The notes under the pieces are model-generated. The model saw only the letters and a program-made list of their open reading frames with translations. It ran no database searches and had not been told where the DNA came from. Below, one piece after another: positions 36,203 to 45,575 of a DNA stretch of 64,000 nucleotides; positions within the stretch are counted from its first letter, which is position 1; every line of letters begins with the position of its first letter. The DNA is from CAVRAZ01 sp963719135 (GTDB taxonomy: Bacteria > Pseudomonadota > Gammaproteobacteria > DSM-19610): assembly GCA_963719135.1 (NCBI GenBank), contig CAVRAZ010000002.1, positions 372,001 to 436,000 of the forward strand. The letters are read 5' to 3'. Made by a program: the position numbers and the translations under genes.

Positions 36203-36320
36203 GCTGTCTCTCCTGGTCAAAGCTACTCTGCTGAACCTAATATAAGGCTGTTTACATGGCAGTCAAACGATATTATTTGCTATATAATATCGACGATATC
36301 GATAGCTAGAACGACAGGCG

Positions 36321-37170
36321 ATGGATATCGACCAGGCCCGCACCTTTCTCGCGATCACAGCCCACGGCAGTTTCCTGGAGGCCGCCCGGCAGATGCACCT
36401 GACCCAGTCGACGGTCAGTGCGCGCATCCGGCGTCTGGAAGACGAACTGGGTACGCGCCTGTTCACGCGCAACCGGGCCGGCGCCAGTCTCACGACCGCC
36501 GGCCGCCGGTTTCTCGGTTACGCCAAGCGTCTGGTGCTGACCGCCGCCCAGGCCCGCGACGAGGTCGGCCTGCCCGAACGCTACCGCGCCAGTATCCGCA
36601 TCGGCGGACGCATCGCCCTCTGGGAAGGCTTTCTGCCGCGGTGGGTGGGCTGGATGCGACGTTCGAGCCACCGACGTGGTCATCCGCAGCGAGATCGGGT
36701 TCGAGGAAGACCTGATGCACCGGCTGATCGAAGGCACGCTGGACATCGGCCTGATGTACACACCGAGCCACAGTCCCGGACTGGTGGTCGAACACCTGTT
36801 CGATGAGACCCTGGTCCTGGTGAGCAGCCACCCCGACGAGACCGGCCCGGGTGAAGACTACATCTATATCGAATGGGGTCCGGGGTTCTATACGCAGCAT
36901 GCACAGAGTTACCCCGATCTCGAGCGGCCTCCCCAGATCGCCAACATCGGGTGGCTCGGCATCCAGTTGGCACTGGCCAACGGCGGCAGTTGTTTCCTGC
37001 CTGCGCGCATGGCCACCCCCTTTATCGCTGCCGGCCAGCTCCACCGGGTGGCGGAATCGCCGGAATATGTCCACCCGGCGTATATGGTGTATCCGCGCGC
37101 AAGCGACAGCGCGGTGCTGGAACAGGCATTGGAAGGCCTGCGCGAACTGGCGGTCCCCGAGCGCGGCTAG
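36321..37170 (+). pseudogene. LysR family regulator, frameshifted
   Basis: The first frame (36321 to about 36662) encodes the LysR winged-helix domain: ITAHGSFLEAARQMHLTQST, VSARIRRLEDELGTRLFTR, and the linker to GFLPRWVGWMRRS. The effector domain follows in the next frame (DVVIRSEIGFEEDLMHRLIE, TLDIGLMYTPSHSPGL to GLRELAVPERG, stop 37170). A single extra base in CGTTCGAGCCACC near 36664-36670 explains the shift (repair gives RRSATDVVIRSE). It is divergent from tusE, so it probably regulated that promoter. The intergenic 36240-36310 is AT-rich with palindromic GATATTATTTGC...ATAATATCGACGATATCG, a plausible LysR box. Confidence 0.82.
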
Positions 37171-37497
37171 AACCGGCCCGGTAATCCCCTTCCCGCCGGT
37201 TCGGGGGTGTGCAAGACGCGAACGATTGATTCTAATCATGGATAATTTATTCATTCCACTACAAAATCCACAGGTCACAAGAGGAGCGTCGGGTGCCGGA
37301 GTCGGGGTGCATCATGGCTGTTCGACCGGGGCGCGTCCCGCCGGGCAGCCTGCGGTGAACGGAATTGGCATGACCGGCGCGCAATCACGGCAAGCGGCGA
37401 CAACGGCATTTGACCCGATCGAGACAACGACAGCAACGATGCGTGATCGCACCGGCCTTGCACGACTGTCGGACACGACCGGTGGAGGTGCGGCGCG
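37171..37497. other. intergenic, no gene seen
   Basis: Between the LysR gene and the groEL relic. A groES would be expected immediately upstream of groEL, but none is found here in any frame. Confidence 0.4.
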
Positions 37498-38213
37498 ATG
37501 CCAGCCAAGATACTGAAATTCGGGGATGACGCGCGCCTGCGCATGGCGCGCGGCGCAAGCATTCTCGCGCAGGCCGTCAAGGCGACGCTGGGACCGCGCG
37601 CGCGCAATGTGGTCATGCAGAAGCCGTTCGGCGGCTTTGCGATCAACAAGGACGGCGTCTCCGTGGCCAAAGAGATCGAACTCGACGACCCGTTCGAAAA
37701 CGTGGGCGCCCCGATGGTGCGCGAAGTGGCCGCAAAAACGTCCGCAACCGCCGGCGACGGAACCACCACGGCCACCGTGCTTGCCCAAGCCATTTCCCGG
37801 GAAGGTCTGGAGGCGGTGGCGGCCGGCATGAATCCGATGGACATCAAGCGCGGCGTCGACAAGGCGGGACAGAAGCCTGAAAGGCGACAACCCCGCAGGA
37901 CATGGGTATCAGGATCGTACTGCGCGCCCTGGAACAGCCGCTGAGAGCGATCGTGGCGAACGCCGGGCTGGAGCCGTCCGTGGTGCTGAGCAAGGTAAAG
38001 GAACAGCAGGGAAATTATGCGTACAATGCCCAGACAGCCGAGTATGGCGATCTGATCGACATGGGAATTCTCGATCCCGCCAAGGTGGTCCGCGTGGCCT
38101 TGCAGAATGCCGCGTCCATCGCCGGCCTGATGATCACCACGGAGGCCATGATTGCCGAGGCGCCGAAGACGGAAAGGCAGGCGTCACCCGGGATGGACGA
38201 GATGGACGCTTAG
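37498..38213 (+). pseudogene. groEL: groEL with a large internal deletion
   Basis: The first 123 codons match GroEL's N-terminal equatorial part: MPAKILKFGDDARLRMARGA, LGPRARNVVMQKPFGG, and the nucleotide motif AGDGTTTATVLAQ at 86-98. After IKRGVDKA (about 37866) the sequence jumps directly, with a one-base shift, to the C-terminal equatorial segment (GDNPAQDMGIRIVLRALEQP, GNYAYNAQTAEYGDLIDMGI, ASIAGLMITTEAMI; stop at 38213). About 300 residues, the entire apical and intermediate domains and part of the equatorial domain including the catalytic Asp, are gone. The C-terminus ends MDEMDA rather than a GGM repeat. No groES partner. Confidence 0.88.
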
Positions 38214-38411
38214 TGATCGGTCGGCGGCGGGCGCGTGCCTCGACGAATTGCACGATCGGAGCAGCAGATACCTGACAGGGATCGTTGGCCGGAGAACCTT
38301 TTCCGGTGAGGCCGTTCGGTAGGGAGCGGTCGTTGCGGGGGCGGGCCGGCGGCGCCCCGGGGCTTTTGGACGACATGATCGTTTGTTTAACGGAGACGAG
38401 GAGACACACCC

Positions 38412-38663
38412 ATGGCACAGCAGAAACAACCTTCGAAGAAGGCGGCGGCAAAGAAACCGACGACCGCCGACAAGTCCGCCGAGACAGGGTCCAAGGCGAG
38501 TCATCAGGAAGAGCAGCGCATCGTTCCCGAGGAGCGGCATCGCATGATCGCCGAGGCGGCTTATGTCATCGCCGAACAACGCGGCTTCGAGGGCGACAAG
38601 GCACTGGATGACTGGCTGCAGGCCGAAGCGGAGGTCGACGCCTCGTCTTCCGCCAGACATTAG
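38412..38663 (+). CDS. DUF2934 domain protein
   Basis: An 83-residue protein: a Lys/Ala-rich N-terminal tail (QQKQPSKKAAAKKPTTADKS) and a C-terminal DUF2934 helix motif, RHRMIAEAAYVIAEQRGF then DDWLQAEAEVD. A ribosome-binding site (GAGGAG) lies 11 nt upstream. Function unknown; the family is often found with stress or polysaccharide genes. Confidence 0.85.
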   Translation: MAQQKQPSKKAAAKKPTTADKSAETGSKASHQEEQRIVPEERHRMIAEAAYVIAEQRGFEGDKALDDWLQAEAEVDASSSARH

Positions 38664-38768
38664 ACGTTACACCGACGAAGAAGGCGCGCGGCGCACGACG
38701 GCGGAACTTCCGCGGGGTCCTTGCGCGACGGTCGCGGCAGGCCGGGCGAGCGGCCGCCGCGGCCGCGC

Positions 38769-39032
38769 TCAGTCCCAGTCCCTGCGCTCCACGGTCTCCG
38801 GGTCCGCGGTGATGGGACGATAGATCTCCACCCGCGCGCCTTCCTCGAGTACGGCGTCGAGCCGCGTAAGCTTGCCGAAGACACCGATCTTCTGTTGGTC
38901 GAGGTCGATCTCGGGAAACTGCTTCAACAGGCCGGATCGTTCGATGGCGTCCATCAGGGTGCTGCCTTCGGGCACATCCAGCCTGAGCCAGACCTGTTTG
39001 AAACGGTCTGCGTAAGCGACTCCGACGTTCAT
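38769..39032 (-). CDS. rnfH: RnfH family ubiquitin-like protein
   Basis: An 87-residue RnfH: MNVGVAYADRFKQVWLRLDV, EGSTLMDAIERSGLLKQFPE, KIGVFGKLTRLDAVLEEGAR, VEIYRPITADPETVERR. This beta-grasp protein is typically the last gene of rnf operons. It follows rnfE by 28 bp. Function unclear, possibly in assembly of the Rnf complex or in a toxin-antitoxin-like role in other contexts. Confidence 0.9.
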   Translation of the reverse strand: MNVGVAYADRFKQVWLRLDVPEGSTLMDAIERSGLLKQFPEIDLDQQKIGVFGKLTRLDAVLEEGARVEIYRPITADPETVERRDWD

Positions 39033-39060
39033 CGACGGCGCCCTCCCCGTGACGGACCGG

Positions 39061-39747
39061 CTAGACCGGCTCGGCCTTGGCCAGCGCGGCCGGCCGCGCG
39101 GGGCGCCGCTCCGCCAGGCGGCGGGTCAGCACCCGTCTGCCGGCCAGCAGGAATCCCAGCGTGAGAAACCCGCCGGGCGGCAGTATGGCGATGAGGAATC
39201 CGCGGTAGTTCGGGATCAGCCTCACTTCCATGAAGGAAAAGCGCTTCCCCAACAGCAGGTCGGCGTTGGCGAACAGCATCCCGTTGCCGAGCAGTTCGCG
39301 CACCATCCCGAGCACGACCAGCCTCAGGGTGAAACCGAGTCCCATCATCAGTCCGTCGGCGATCGCCGGCAGGGCGGGGTTGTTGGATGCATCGGCTTCC
39401 GCACGCCCGAGGATCGCGCAGTTGGTCACGATGAGCGGGATGAACAGCCCCGGCACCTTGTGCAGGTCGTGCATCCAGGCATCCATGCTCATGTCGACCA
39501 GCGTGACGATGGTGGCGATGAGCAGGACAAAGACGGGTATGCGCACCTCCGGGGAAATGATCGTCCGGAACAGCGCCACCGCCAGGCCGGACAGCACCAG
39601 CACCAGCGTGGTCGCCAGGCCGAGACCGAGGCCGTTGGTCGCGGTTCCGGTGACCGCCAGCAGCGGACACAGGGCGAGATTCTGGGAAAACACGATGTTG
39701 TTGTTCCAGAGACCGTCGCGGGCAATGCGCAGATAGCTGTCGCTCAT
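39061..39747 (-). CDS. rnfE: Rnf/Rsx electron transport complex subunit E
   Basis: A 228-residue membrane protein with about six hydrophobic helices and RnfE signatures: DGLWNNNIVFSQNLALCPLL, TATNGLGLGLATTLVLVLSG, PGLFIPLIVTNCAILGRAEA, and a C-terminal basic tail. In the complete Rnf complex it helps transfer electrons to ferredoxin for nitrogenase using the ion gradient. Here only G (fragment), E and H remain; A, B, C and D are not in the window. The gene itself looks intact. Confidence 0.93.
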   Translation of the reverse strand: MSDSYLRIARDGLWNNNIVFSQNLALCPLLAVTGTATNGLGLGLATTLVLVLSGLAVALFRTIISPEVRIPVFVLLIATIVTLVDMSMDAWMHDLHKVPGLFIPLIVTNCAILGRAEADASNNPALPAIADGLMMGLGFTLRLVVLGMVRELLGNGMLFANADLLLGKRFSFMEVRLIPNYRGFLIAILPPGGFLTLGFLLAGRRVLTRRLAERRPARPAALAKAEPV

Positions 39748-39945
39748 CGGGTGCGGGCGTTGCCTTGTCGTCGTTCGTCAATGCGGTGATCTCGTTCCGG
39801 TGCGCCTGGAAGAACAGCAGTCCTTCGTGCACGGCCTTGACGACGCTGCGCGGCGTGATGGTCGCGCCGCTGAACTGCTCGAAGCGGCCGCCGTCTTTCT
39901 TCACCGCCCATTCGGGCTCCGGCGTATTCGTCAGGCGCCGGCGCG
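39744..39945 (-). pseudogene. rnfG: rnfG C-terminal fragment
   Basis: A short stretch matches the C-terminus of RnfG: PEPEWAVKKDGGRFEQFSGA then TITPRSVVKAVHEGLLFFQA, including the SGATIT site where FMN is covalently bound to a threonine. The N-terminal membrane anchor and most of the periplasmic domain are absent. The frame stays open past the rnfE start, so the natural stop also appears disturbed. The 5' break lies near 39940, where nifQ coding sequence on the opposite strand begins. Confidence 0.8.
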
Positions 39946-39974
39946 TTGCCGCGGACCTGGGGACTTTCGTGCAC

Positions 39975-40389
39975 GGCATTCGCGGAACTGATGGATTATC
40001 ACTTCCCCGGTTTCGCTGAGTTTGCGCAGCCGCCGGTGCTGGTGGTTACCGACCATCTGCGCAGTGTGGAGGTCGAGGACCTGGTCAACCTGATGACCGG
40101 CCACCGCGCCGGCGCGTCGCAATCGGAGCTGTGGACCGGCCGGATCGTCGCCGTCGGCTGCCTGGGCAGCGATCACCTGTGGCAGGACCTGGGCCTGTGG
40201 AGCCGGGCGGAACTTAGCGCGTTGATGGACCGGAACCTCCCGACGCTCGCGGCGAAGAATGTCCATGATATGAAATGGAAGAAGTTTCTGTACAAGCAGC
40301 TCAGTAGCGCCGAGGGCGTGTACGTCTGCCGGTCGCCGTCGTGCGAGGTGTGCGCGGATTACGACGCCTGCTTCGGTTCCGAGGATTGA
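39975..40389 (+). pseudogene. nifQ: nifQ, N-terminally truncated (nitrogenase molybdenum-handling protein)
   Basis: The protein contains the C-terminal two-thirds of NifQ: AELMDYHFPGFAEF, IVAVGCLGSDHLWQDLGLWS, AAKNVHDMKWKKFLYKQLSS, and the metal-binding motif CRSPSCEVCADYDACFG (C-x4-C-x2-C-x5-C) that binds the Mo-Fe-S cluster given to FeMo-co synthesis. Full-length NifQ has about 180-200 residues; here only ~135 are family-like, preceded by unrelated sequence, with a TTG at 39946 as the only upstream start. Its 5' part seems lost in the same event that truncated rnfG. A shortened protein could in principle still be made. Confidence 0.85.
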
Positions 40390-40703
40390 CGGCGTACGGC
40401 GGGCTTGGCAGCAGCACGCGCGGGTGAAACTGCCGGCCGGCCCGAACGCGGGCTTCGCGAATGCCCGGCGACCGGGCACCGTCCGGAACCCCGCGCAGCC
40501 GGCACGGCTGCGCGGTGCTCGCCGGTTCGCCGCTACCGGTCCGTTCGGCGGCTGCCGCTCTTGTCGTGTCCGCGTCGACGCCAGTCGACCTGTGCCGGAC
40601 AGTCGCCAGCGGCGACGGGCGGGAGCAGGCGGTTCCGTCGGAGGAAGCGGATTTATTCATCCCATGGCCTCGATCACCTGACTGCAGATCGCACAGAAGC
40701 CGG

Positions 40704-40709
40704 TATACT
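40704..40709 (+). promoter_or_regulatory. candidate -10 element (TATACT) for the CorA-like gene
   Basis: GGTATACTCT lies about 30 bp before the TTG start at 40738, giving a TATACT box in GC-rich surroundings. The -35 side (GCACAGAAG) is weak. Supporting rather than decisive evidence for the chosen start. Confidence 0.3.
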
Positions 40710-40737
40710 CTGGGCGGGTATTCCGTCCGAGGCCGCT

Positions 40738-42438
40738 TTGGATACCATCGAGGAAGACGACGACCGGCGCATCCTGGTCAGGCATTTCCGCCAGATCCTG
40801 CTCTGGCCGTTGCAGCTCATGTCCGCCCCCGACAGCGATCCGATGCAGTCGCCGTGGGAGCAATTCAAGCAGGCCGGGCCGTCCAATCCCTGGCAGGATA
40901 TCTCCGGCCAGTTCGGTGAAGACGGCGGGCGGTTTGAGCGGCGGCATTACAACGAGTTCACCACCTTCCTGCCGACCGTCCAGCGCTTCCTGTACGGGGA
41001 GAATCCGGGCGGACGGCGCAGCGCGTGGCATTCGGAATCCCCGCTGCGCGTGTTCCGGCGCACCGACATCGCGCGAATCCGCGTGACCTACCTGCGCGGC
41101 GGGCCGCCGGTTCTGTTCGACGTCGGACGCGTCGAACTCTATTTCTTCTACGACATCGATGTCGTCCTGCTCGCCGTCGAGATCCGCGCCGACGATCTCA
41201 GCCTGCAGCGCGTACAGCATACACTGTATGGATTCGGTCGTGCCTACCCGCTGCAATGGGAGCCGGACGGCGCGGCGAGTCATTGCCTCGACCGGGTCGA
41301 GTGGCTGGCCGCCGACGGCGAGGTCCTGTCCGCCTCCGACTACGACCGCGCCGAACGCTACGTCGATTTCGTCGACCGGTTCCGCGCGCCGCGCATCGCG
41401 GCCCACTGGGAATACCTGCTGCGGCCGCTGACCCTGCATGACTCGGGCGAGGAGGGCAGCGTGCGTTATCGTCAGATCGAATACCACCGCATGCCGCTGG
41501 CCGCCTACCTGTCCGTCGACGACCCCGCGGCCCTGACCCGCGCGGATTTCATCCGCCTCGGGCTCGCCGCCGCGCCGGGCAGCGGGGACATATTGCCCTA
41601 CGCCGACCGGTACCTGTTCGGATTCGAACGCCGCTATTGCTACGACCGCTACTGGAAGCCCGGGTCGGCCGACATGTGTACCCGCTTCATCTGCACCGGC
41701 TCGACGCTGCTGGTGATCGGCAGCGCTGCGCAGACCCGCTTCGTCGACCTCGAAACCGGCATACTGGCGCAGTTCCGGCACCAGTACTTCCTGCTGTTTC
41801 TCGTCGCTCACTTCCACCGCGCGGCGTTGCTGATGTTCTCGGAACGGCTGGTCAACACCCTCAACCGCCTCGACATCCGCAACGCCGACAGCGTCCGCCG
41901 GTTCAAACGCAGCATACGGCAGATACTGGAGGTGTTCCTGCGCTTCACGCACCGCTACTGGTTCCACGAGATATCGGACCAGGCGCAGGCGAAGGAATTG
42001 TTCCAGATGTGCGCGCGACACCTGGACACGGAAGGGCTGTTCAACGACATGCGGGAAGAGGTCCAGGATATGGGCAACTATCTCGACAGCGACACGCTGC
42101 GCCGGCAGTCCAATTCGATGCTGAGGCTGACCGTGGTCACGATCATCGGAATGATGGCGAGCATCACGACCGGTTTTCTCGGCATGAACCTCATCGACGA
42201 GGCCGATGCGCCACTGATCACGCGCTCGGCCTTTCTCCTGGTGGGCATGGTGCCGGCAGTTCTGGTCACGTTCTTCGCCATTCTGCGCTCGCGACGACTT
42301 TCCGATCTCCTCGACGTGCTGTCCAATGAACGGGTGCCGGCACGGGCCAAGTACGCGGCCCTCGGCAATATCTTCCGCAAGCGGCGCACCGGGTCGGGCG
42401 GAGACAACCCCTTCGGCCCGCCCAGGGACCGGGGGTAA
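40738..42438 (+). CDS. CorA-like two-helix membrane protein with large novel N-terminal region
   Basis: From a TTG at 40738 (GAGG 7 nt upstream) the product has 566 residues. The last ~110 resemble CorA-type transporters: a cytoplasmic helix, then membrane helix 1 (LTVVTIIGMMASITTGFLGM) ending in GMNL near residue 482, in the position of the CorA GMN selectivity motif. A short loop and helix 2 follow (SAFLLVGMVPAVLVTFFAIL), then a basic tail. The N-terminal ~400 residues (RRILVRHFRQILLWPLQLMS; VELYFFYDIDVVLLAVEIRA; DLSLQRVQHTLYGFGRAYPL) match no family I can name. Possibly a divalent-cation channel with an unusual sensor domain. The frame is open to 40405, but that part lacks a sensible start. 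Confidence 0.7.
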   Translation: MDTIEEDDDRRILVRHFRQILLWPLQLMSAPDSDPMQSPWEQFKQAGPSNPWQDISGQFGEDGGRFERRHYNEFTTFLPTVQRFLYGENPGGRRSAWHSESPLRVFRRTDIARIRVTYLRGGPPVLFDVGRVELYFFYDIDVVLLAVEIRADDLSLQRVQHTLYGFGRAYPLQWEPDGAASHCLDRVEWLAADGEVLSASDYDRAERYVDFVDRFRAPRIAAHWEYLLRPLTLHDSGEEGSVRYRQIEYHRMPLAAYLSVDDPAALTRADFIRLGLAAAPGSGDILPYADRYLFGFERRYCYDRYWKPGSADMCTRFICTGSTLLVIGSAAQTRFVDLETGILAQFRHQYFLLFLVAHFHRAALLMFSERLVNTLNRLDIRNADSVRRFKRSIRQILEVFLRFTHRYWFHEISDQAQAKELFQMCARHLDTEGLFNDMREEVQDMGNYLDSDTLRRQSNSMLRLTVVTIIGMMASITTGFLGMNLIDEADAPLITRSAFLLVGMVPAVLVTFFAILRSRRLSDLLDVLSNERVPARAKYAALGNIFRKRRTGSGGDNPFGPPRDRG

Positions 42439-42601
42439 AGCCGCCTGGCTGCAAAGCAGGGTCGCGTTAACTCAGCGACCCACCCTCTATATAGGCTTTC
42501 AGCCGGCATTCAGGCCCCTGTGGCCTGGCCGATAGTCAGGTCCATCGATAAGCCCGGTTCCATCCTGTCCAGCGTGCCGTGGCGCCACGGAGCCTTACCT
42601 G

Positions 42602-43240
42602 ATGAACAACACCCTGCGAACCCTGCAATACCTTTCGGCGCTCGCCGGACTCCTCGCCCTGCTGTCGGCCTGTTCGTCAGGGATGACCCGCGAGGAATGT
42701 GAGGCCGTCGATTGGCGTGGAATCGGATACGAAGACGGCGTGCAGGGACGGTCGCAGACCGCTATTGCGGCGCGCAGACAGGCCTGCGCCAGGCACGGCG
42801 TCACGCTTGACCTGGCCGCCTACCGTGACGGGTGGGATGCCGGCGTACGGCAGTATTGCCAGTCCAGCAACGGTTACCGCCAGGGCCGCAACGGCAACAC
42901 CTACAACGCCGTCTGCCCGCCGGAGCTGGAACCGGCATTTCTGGAGGCGTATCGGGAAGGCCGGGAACTTTACGATCTGCAATCTGAGGTTCAGCATCTG
43001 AATCAGGCGCTCGATCACAAGCGCCAGCGGCTTACGCAGCTTGAAAGCGCCATCGTCGATACCAGCGTCCGTCTCGTCAGCCCGGCCGTGACGGTCGAGC
43101 AACGCGTATCGATGATCGACGACCTGAATCGTTTTCAGCAGGAACACTCGGCCATCCAGCAGGAGCTGCCGGTCCTGCAGGAGCAATTGGCGCGGGCTCA
43201 GGCGCAACTCGCCACCGTCAGCGCCGAACGCAAGTATTAG
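42602..43240 (+). CDS. DUF2799 lipoprotein
   Basis: A 212-residue lipoprotein: signal peptide with lipobox LSAC (Cys about residue 24), then DUF2799 sequence: CEAVDWRGIGYEDGVQGRSQ, QACARHGVTLDLAAYRDGWD, REGRELYDL. A C-terminal coiled coil (QHLNQALDHKRQRLTQLESA ... QEELPVLQEQLARAQAQL) follows. It is expected to be anchored in the outer or inner membrane; function unknown. Confidence 0.85.
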   Translation: MNNTLRTLQYLSALAGLLALLSACSSGMTREECEAVDWRGIGYEDGVQGRSQTAIAARRQACARHGVTLDLAAYRDGWDAGVRQYCQSSNGYRQGRNGNTYNAVCPPELEPAFLEAYREGRELYDLQSEVQHLNQALDHKRQRLTQLESAIVDTSVRLVSPAVTVEQRVSMIDDLNRFQQEHSAIQQELPVLQEQLARAQAQLATVSAERKY

Positions 43241-43393
43241 ACGCAACGGCCCCCGGATCCGTAGGGATTGGCGATCCATGTAATTCGGAGCGACTTTCGG
43301 TAAACTCCGGATTGTTGGGTAAACAACCGCCTCATTGCATTGCCACCCGACACCGCTGGCGTAGTCCGCCGTCAACAGGGTTCGGGAAACGTC

Positions 43394-43750
43394 ATGATCC
43401 TGGCTGCAATCGTTCTCTTTTCGCTGGCCGCCACGCTTGGCTTTTCGCTCATCGTCCTGGGCGTGCGCTACCAGCGCAGTTCCCTGTCCCTCGGCGCGGG
43501 ACACGCCGGCACCGCAGTGCTTGGCCTGACGTTGCTGGGCTGGCAGCTGTTCAATGGCCCCGTTCACATGCTCTACAACGATGCGGCCCTCCTGTTTATT
43601 TTCGCGCTGCTTGGCGGGGTGGTTCTGCTGGCCCTGCGCATACAGGAACGCGGCCAGCGCAGGCCGCCGCCGATGGTTGTGGTCAGCCTGCACGCGGTGA
43701 TGGCCGTACTGGGTCTGTTGCTGCTGCTGGCAGGGTACATGCATCGCTGA
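43394..43750 (+). CDS. hypothetical four-helix membrane protein
   Basis: From the ATG at 43394 the product has 118 residues with about four hydrophobic helices: ILAAIVLFSLAATLGFSLIV, GTAVLGLTLLGWQLF, ALLFIFALLGGVVLLALRI, and VVVSLHAVMAVLGLLLLLAG. No family recognised. A GTG/ATG further upstream (43340) would add a poorly hydrophobic tail, so I prefer the internal start. Confidence 0.6.
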   Translation: MILAAIVLFSLAATLGFSLIVLGVRYQRSSLSLGAGHAGTAVLGLTLLGWQLFNGPVHMLYNDAALLFIFALLGGVVLLALRIQERGQRRPPPMVVVSLHAVMAVLGLLLLLAGYMHR

Positions 43751-44079
43751 CCCGCGTTTGCCGCGCGTCGTGCCGTCGGTCGCGCCCTTTCCGGAAACGA
43801 ACGGAACTCGGCCAGGGGGAAAGGGGGACCGAGCGATTATTTCCTATTCCCCCCGGTCTCCTTTCGACCCTATTCGGCCGCCAGATGCCGGCGCATCACG
43901 CGTCCCTTGCGCAGCAGACCGCGTTCTTTGGCATTCCAGGCCGGTGGCCGTGGCCGCAGGTGCTGAAAGGCCATACCGGTCCTCCCGGATCGACCGACCT
44001 TGATACCACTGGCGAAGCAGTGTGGGATCACTTATCGTTGGGAGACCGTTATCGACTCTGCCTCAGAAGGGTATTCAGG

Positions 44080-45141
44080 ATGGCGATCCGAAGTGGAATC
44101 GGTGGACGTTATTTCAGCCCGGCGAGATTGCGCCTGGCCCTTATCATCACCAGTCTGCTGTTATGTTCCGCGGCTAAGCAAAGTCTTTCGGCGTCGCTCC
44201 AACCGATCGAGGCTTTCGGGCCGAATCCCGGGCGGCTCAACATGTATGTCTATGTGCCGGACGGGCATCAACCCGACTCGACGTTGGTAGTGGCCCTGCA
44301 CGGGTGTGCGCAAAAAGCGGACGATTTCGATGATGAAACCGGACTGACTGCACTCGCGGACGCACTTAGGTTCGTCCTGTTGTTTCCCGAGCAGCGTCAA
44401 GAGAATAATGACGAGCGCTGCTTCAACTGGTTCCAGACGGAGAACAATCAGAAAAATAAGGGAGAGAGCGGCTCGATCCGGAATATGATTCAATACCTGG
44501 TTGACGCCCACCAGGTGGACTCGTCAAGAATCTTCGTTCTCGGCTTATCGGCGGGCGGATCCATGACGGCCGCGCTGATGGCGAACTACCCGGAGCTGTT
44601 TCAGGGCGGCGCTATTGTTGCCGGCACACCCTATGAGTGTAATAAGCCAAGTCTCCTGACCTGGGCGCCGTGGTGGTTTCAGGAGGTGTGGTTCGGTGAT
44701 GCCGCCGCCGCCAGCTATGCCTGTGGATTGTTCAGGTACGCTCCGACGCAACGGCCCCCGAAAGTCTGGGGCGATTTCGTTCGCGCATCGTCTGGCGTGA
44801 AGCCAACCCGGTGGCCAAAAGTCTCGTTATGGCAGGGTCTCAGCGACACTATTGTAAATCCCTCCAACCAGAGGGAACTGGTCAAGCAATGGACCAATGT
44901 ATTAGGCATCGATCAAATTCCCGACCGCGTCGACGTTGCCAACAATATTCGGCACAGTGTCTATCGGGATGGCGCCGGCAATCCGCGCCTGGAAACCTAC
45001 GAGATTGCCGGTTTCGGTCACGCCTTCCCCGTCGATCCCGGTACCGGACCTGCGCAGTGCGGCGTGACCGGTCCCTACGTCAAAGACGCCAACATCTGTG
45101 GTTCTCTTAAGATTTTATACTTCTGGGGCGTGGCGCCTTAG
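44080..45141 (+). CDS. PHB depolymerase family esterase (secreted alpha/beta hydrolase)
   Basis: From the ATG at 44080 (AGAAGG upstream) the product has 353 residues. It has a signal peptide (LRLALIITSLLLCSAAKQ, about 1-35), then an esterase/PHB-depolymerase domain: STLVVALHGCAQKADDF, nucleophile motif VLGLSAGGSMTAALM, and catalytic His in EIAGFGHAFPVDPGTG, with DTIVNPSN as the likely Asp region. The conserved family C-terminus ends ILYFWGVAP. The frame is open to 43312 but that part has no signal and no homology. Likely hydrolyses PHB oligomers or feruloyl/acetyl esters outside the cytoplasm. Confidence 0.87.
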   Translation: MAIRSGIGGRYFSPARLRLALIITSLLLCSAAKQSLSASLQPIEAFGPNPGRLNMYVYVPDGHQPDSTLVVALHGCAQKADDFDDETGLTALADALRFVLLFPEQRQENNDERCFNWFQTENNQKNKGESGSIRNMIQYLVDAHQVDSSRIFVLGLSAGGSMTAALMANYPELFQGGAIVAGTPYECNKPSLLTWAPWWFQEVWFGDAAAASYACGLFRYAPTQRPPKVWGDFVRASSGVKPTRWPKVSLWQGLSDTIVNPSNQRELVKQWTNVLGIDQIPDRVDVANNIRHSVYRDGAGNPRLETYEIAGFGHAFPVDPGTGPAQCGVTGPYVKDANICGSLKILYFWGVAP

Positions 45142-45575
45142 CTGTACAGGGAATCCCCGGCTGAGCAGGCGTAGAGGCGGGGTCTCCATCAGCACTTTCT
45201 GATGGCTGGTAACGACCCCGTTGTTGTCCTTCGCGTTCAGCTCTGGAAGGGCTGGATAGTGCTGGAAACAGGACATTAAAAGCCCGCGAGCCTTTCTTAG
45301 GCTATATCGATTAGCCCGCCAATGAAGACCTTGCCGCTGCGGCAGGATCGGAAGTCACATCAAAGGCCGTATTTACAGTCTCTTAGTAGTCGCAAGTACA
45401 GTGGATCTACCTCTATAGGGCTGTGGCGCTATGCCGCTAGTAACCAGTGCAGTGGAAATCGAGATTGGCATGTTCGACTCCAGGGAACACACATCTTATA
45501 AGATCTTGTCTGCATTGAAAACAATCATGCGCAGGTTGATTCAGATTGCATCTGGACAACCCCTGTATCTTCGCC
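45142..45575. other. intergenic, no gene seen
   Basis: Upstream of the multi-PAS regulator. No reading frame with family character; AT content rises around 45400-45520, where the promoter should be. Confidence 0.35.

Noticed and set aside
39029..39979. A 316-codon minus-strand frame read as one protein
   Set aside because: Only its first ~65 codons match RnfG; the rest runs out of frame through rnfE and is not a real fusion.
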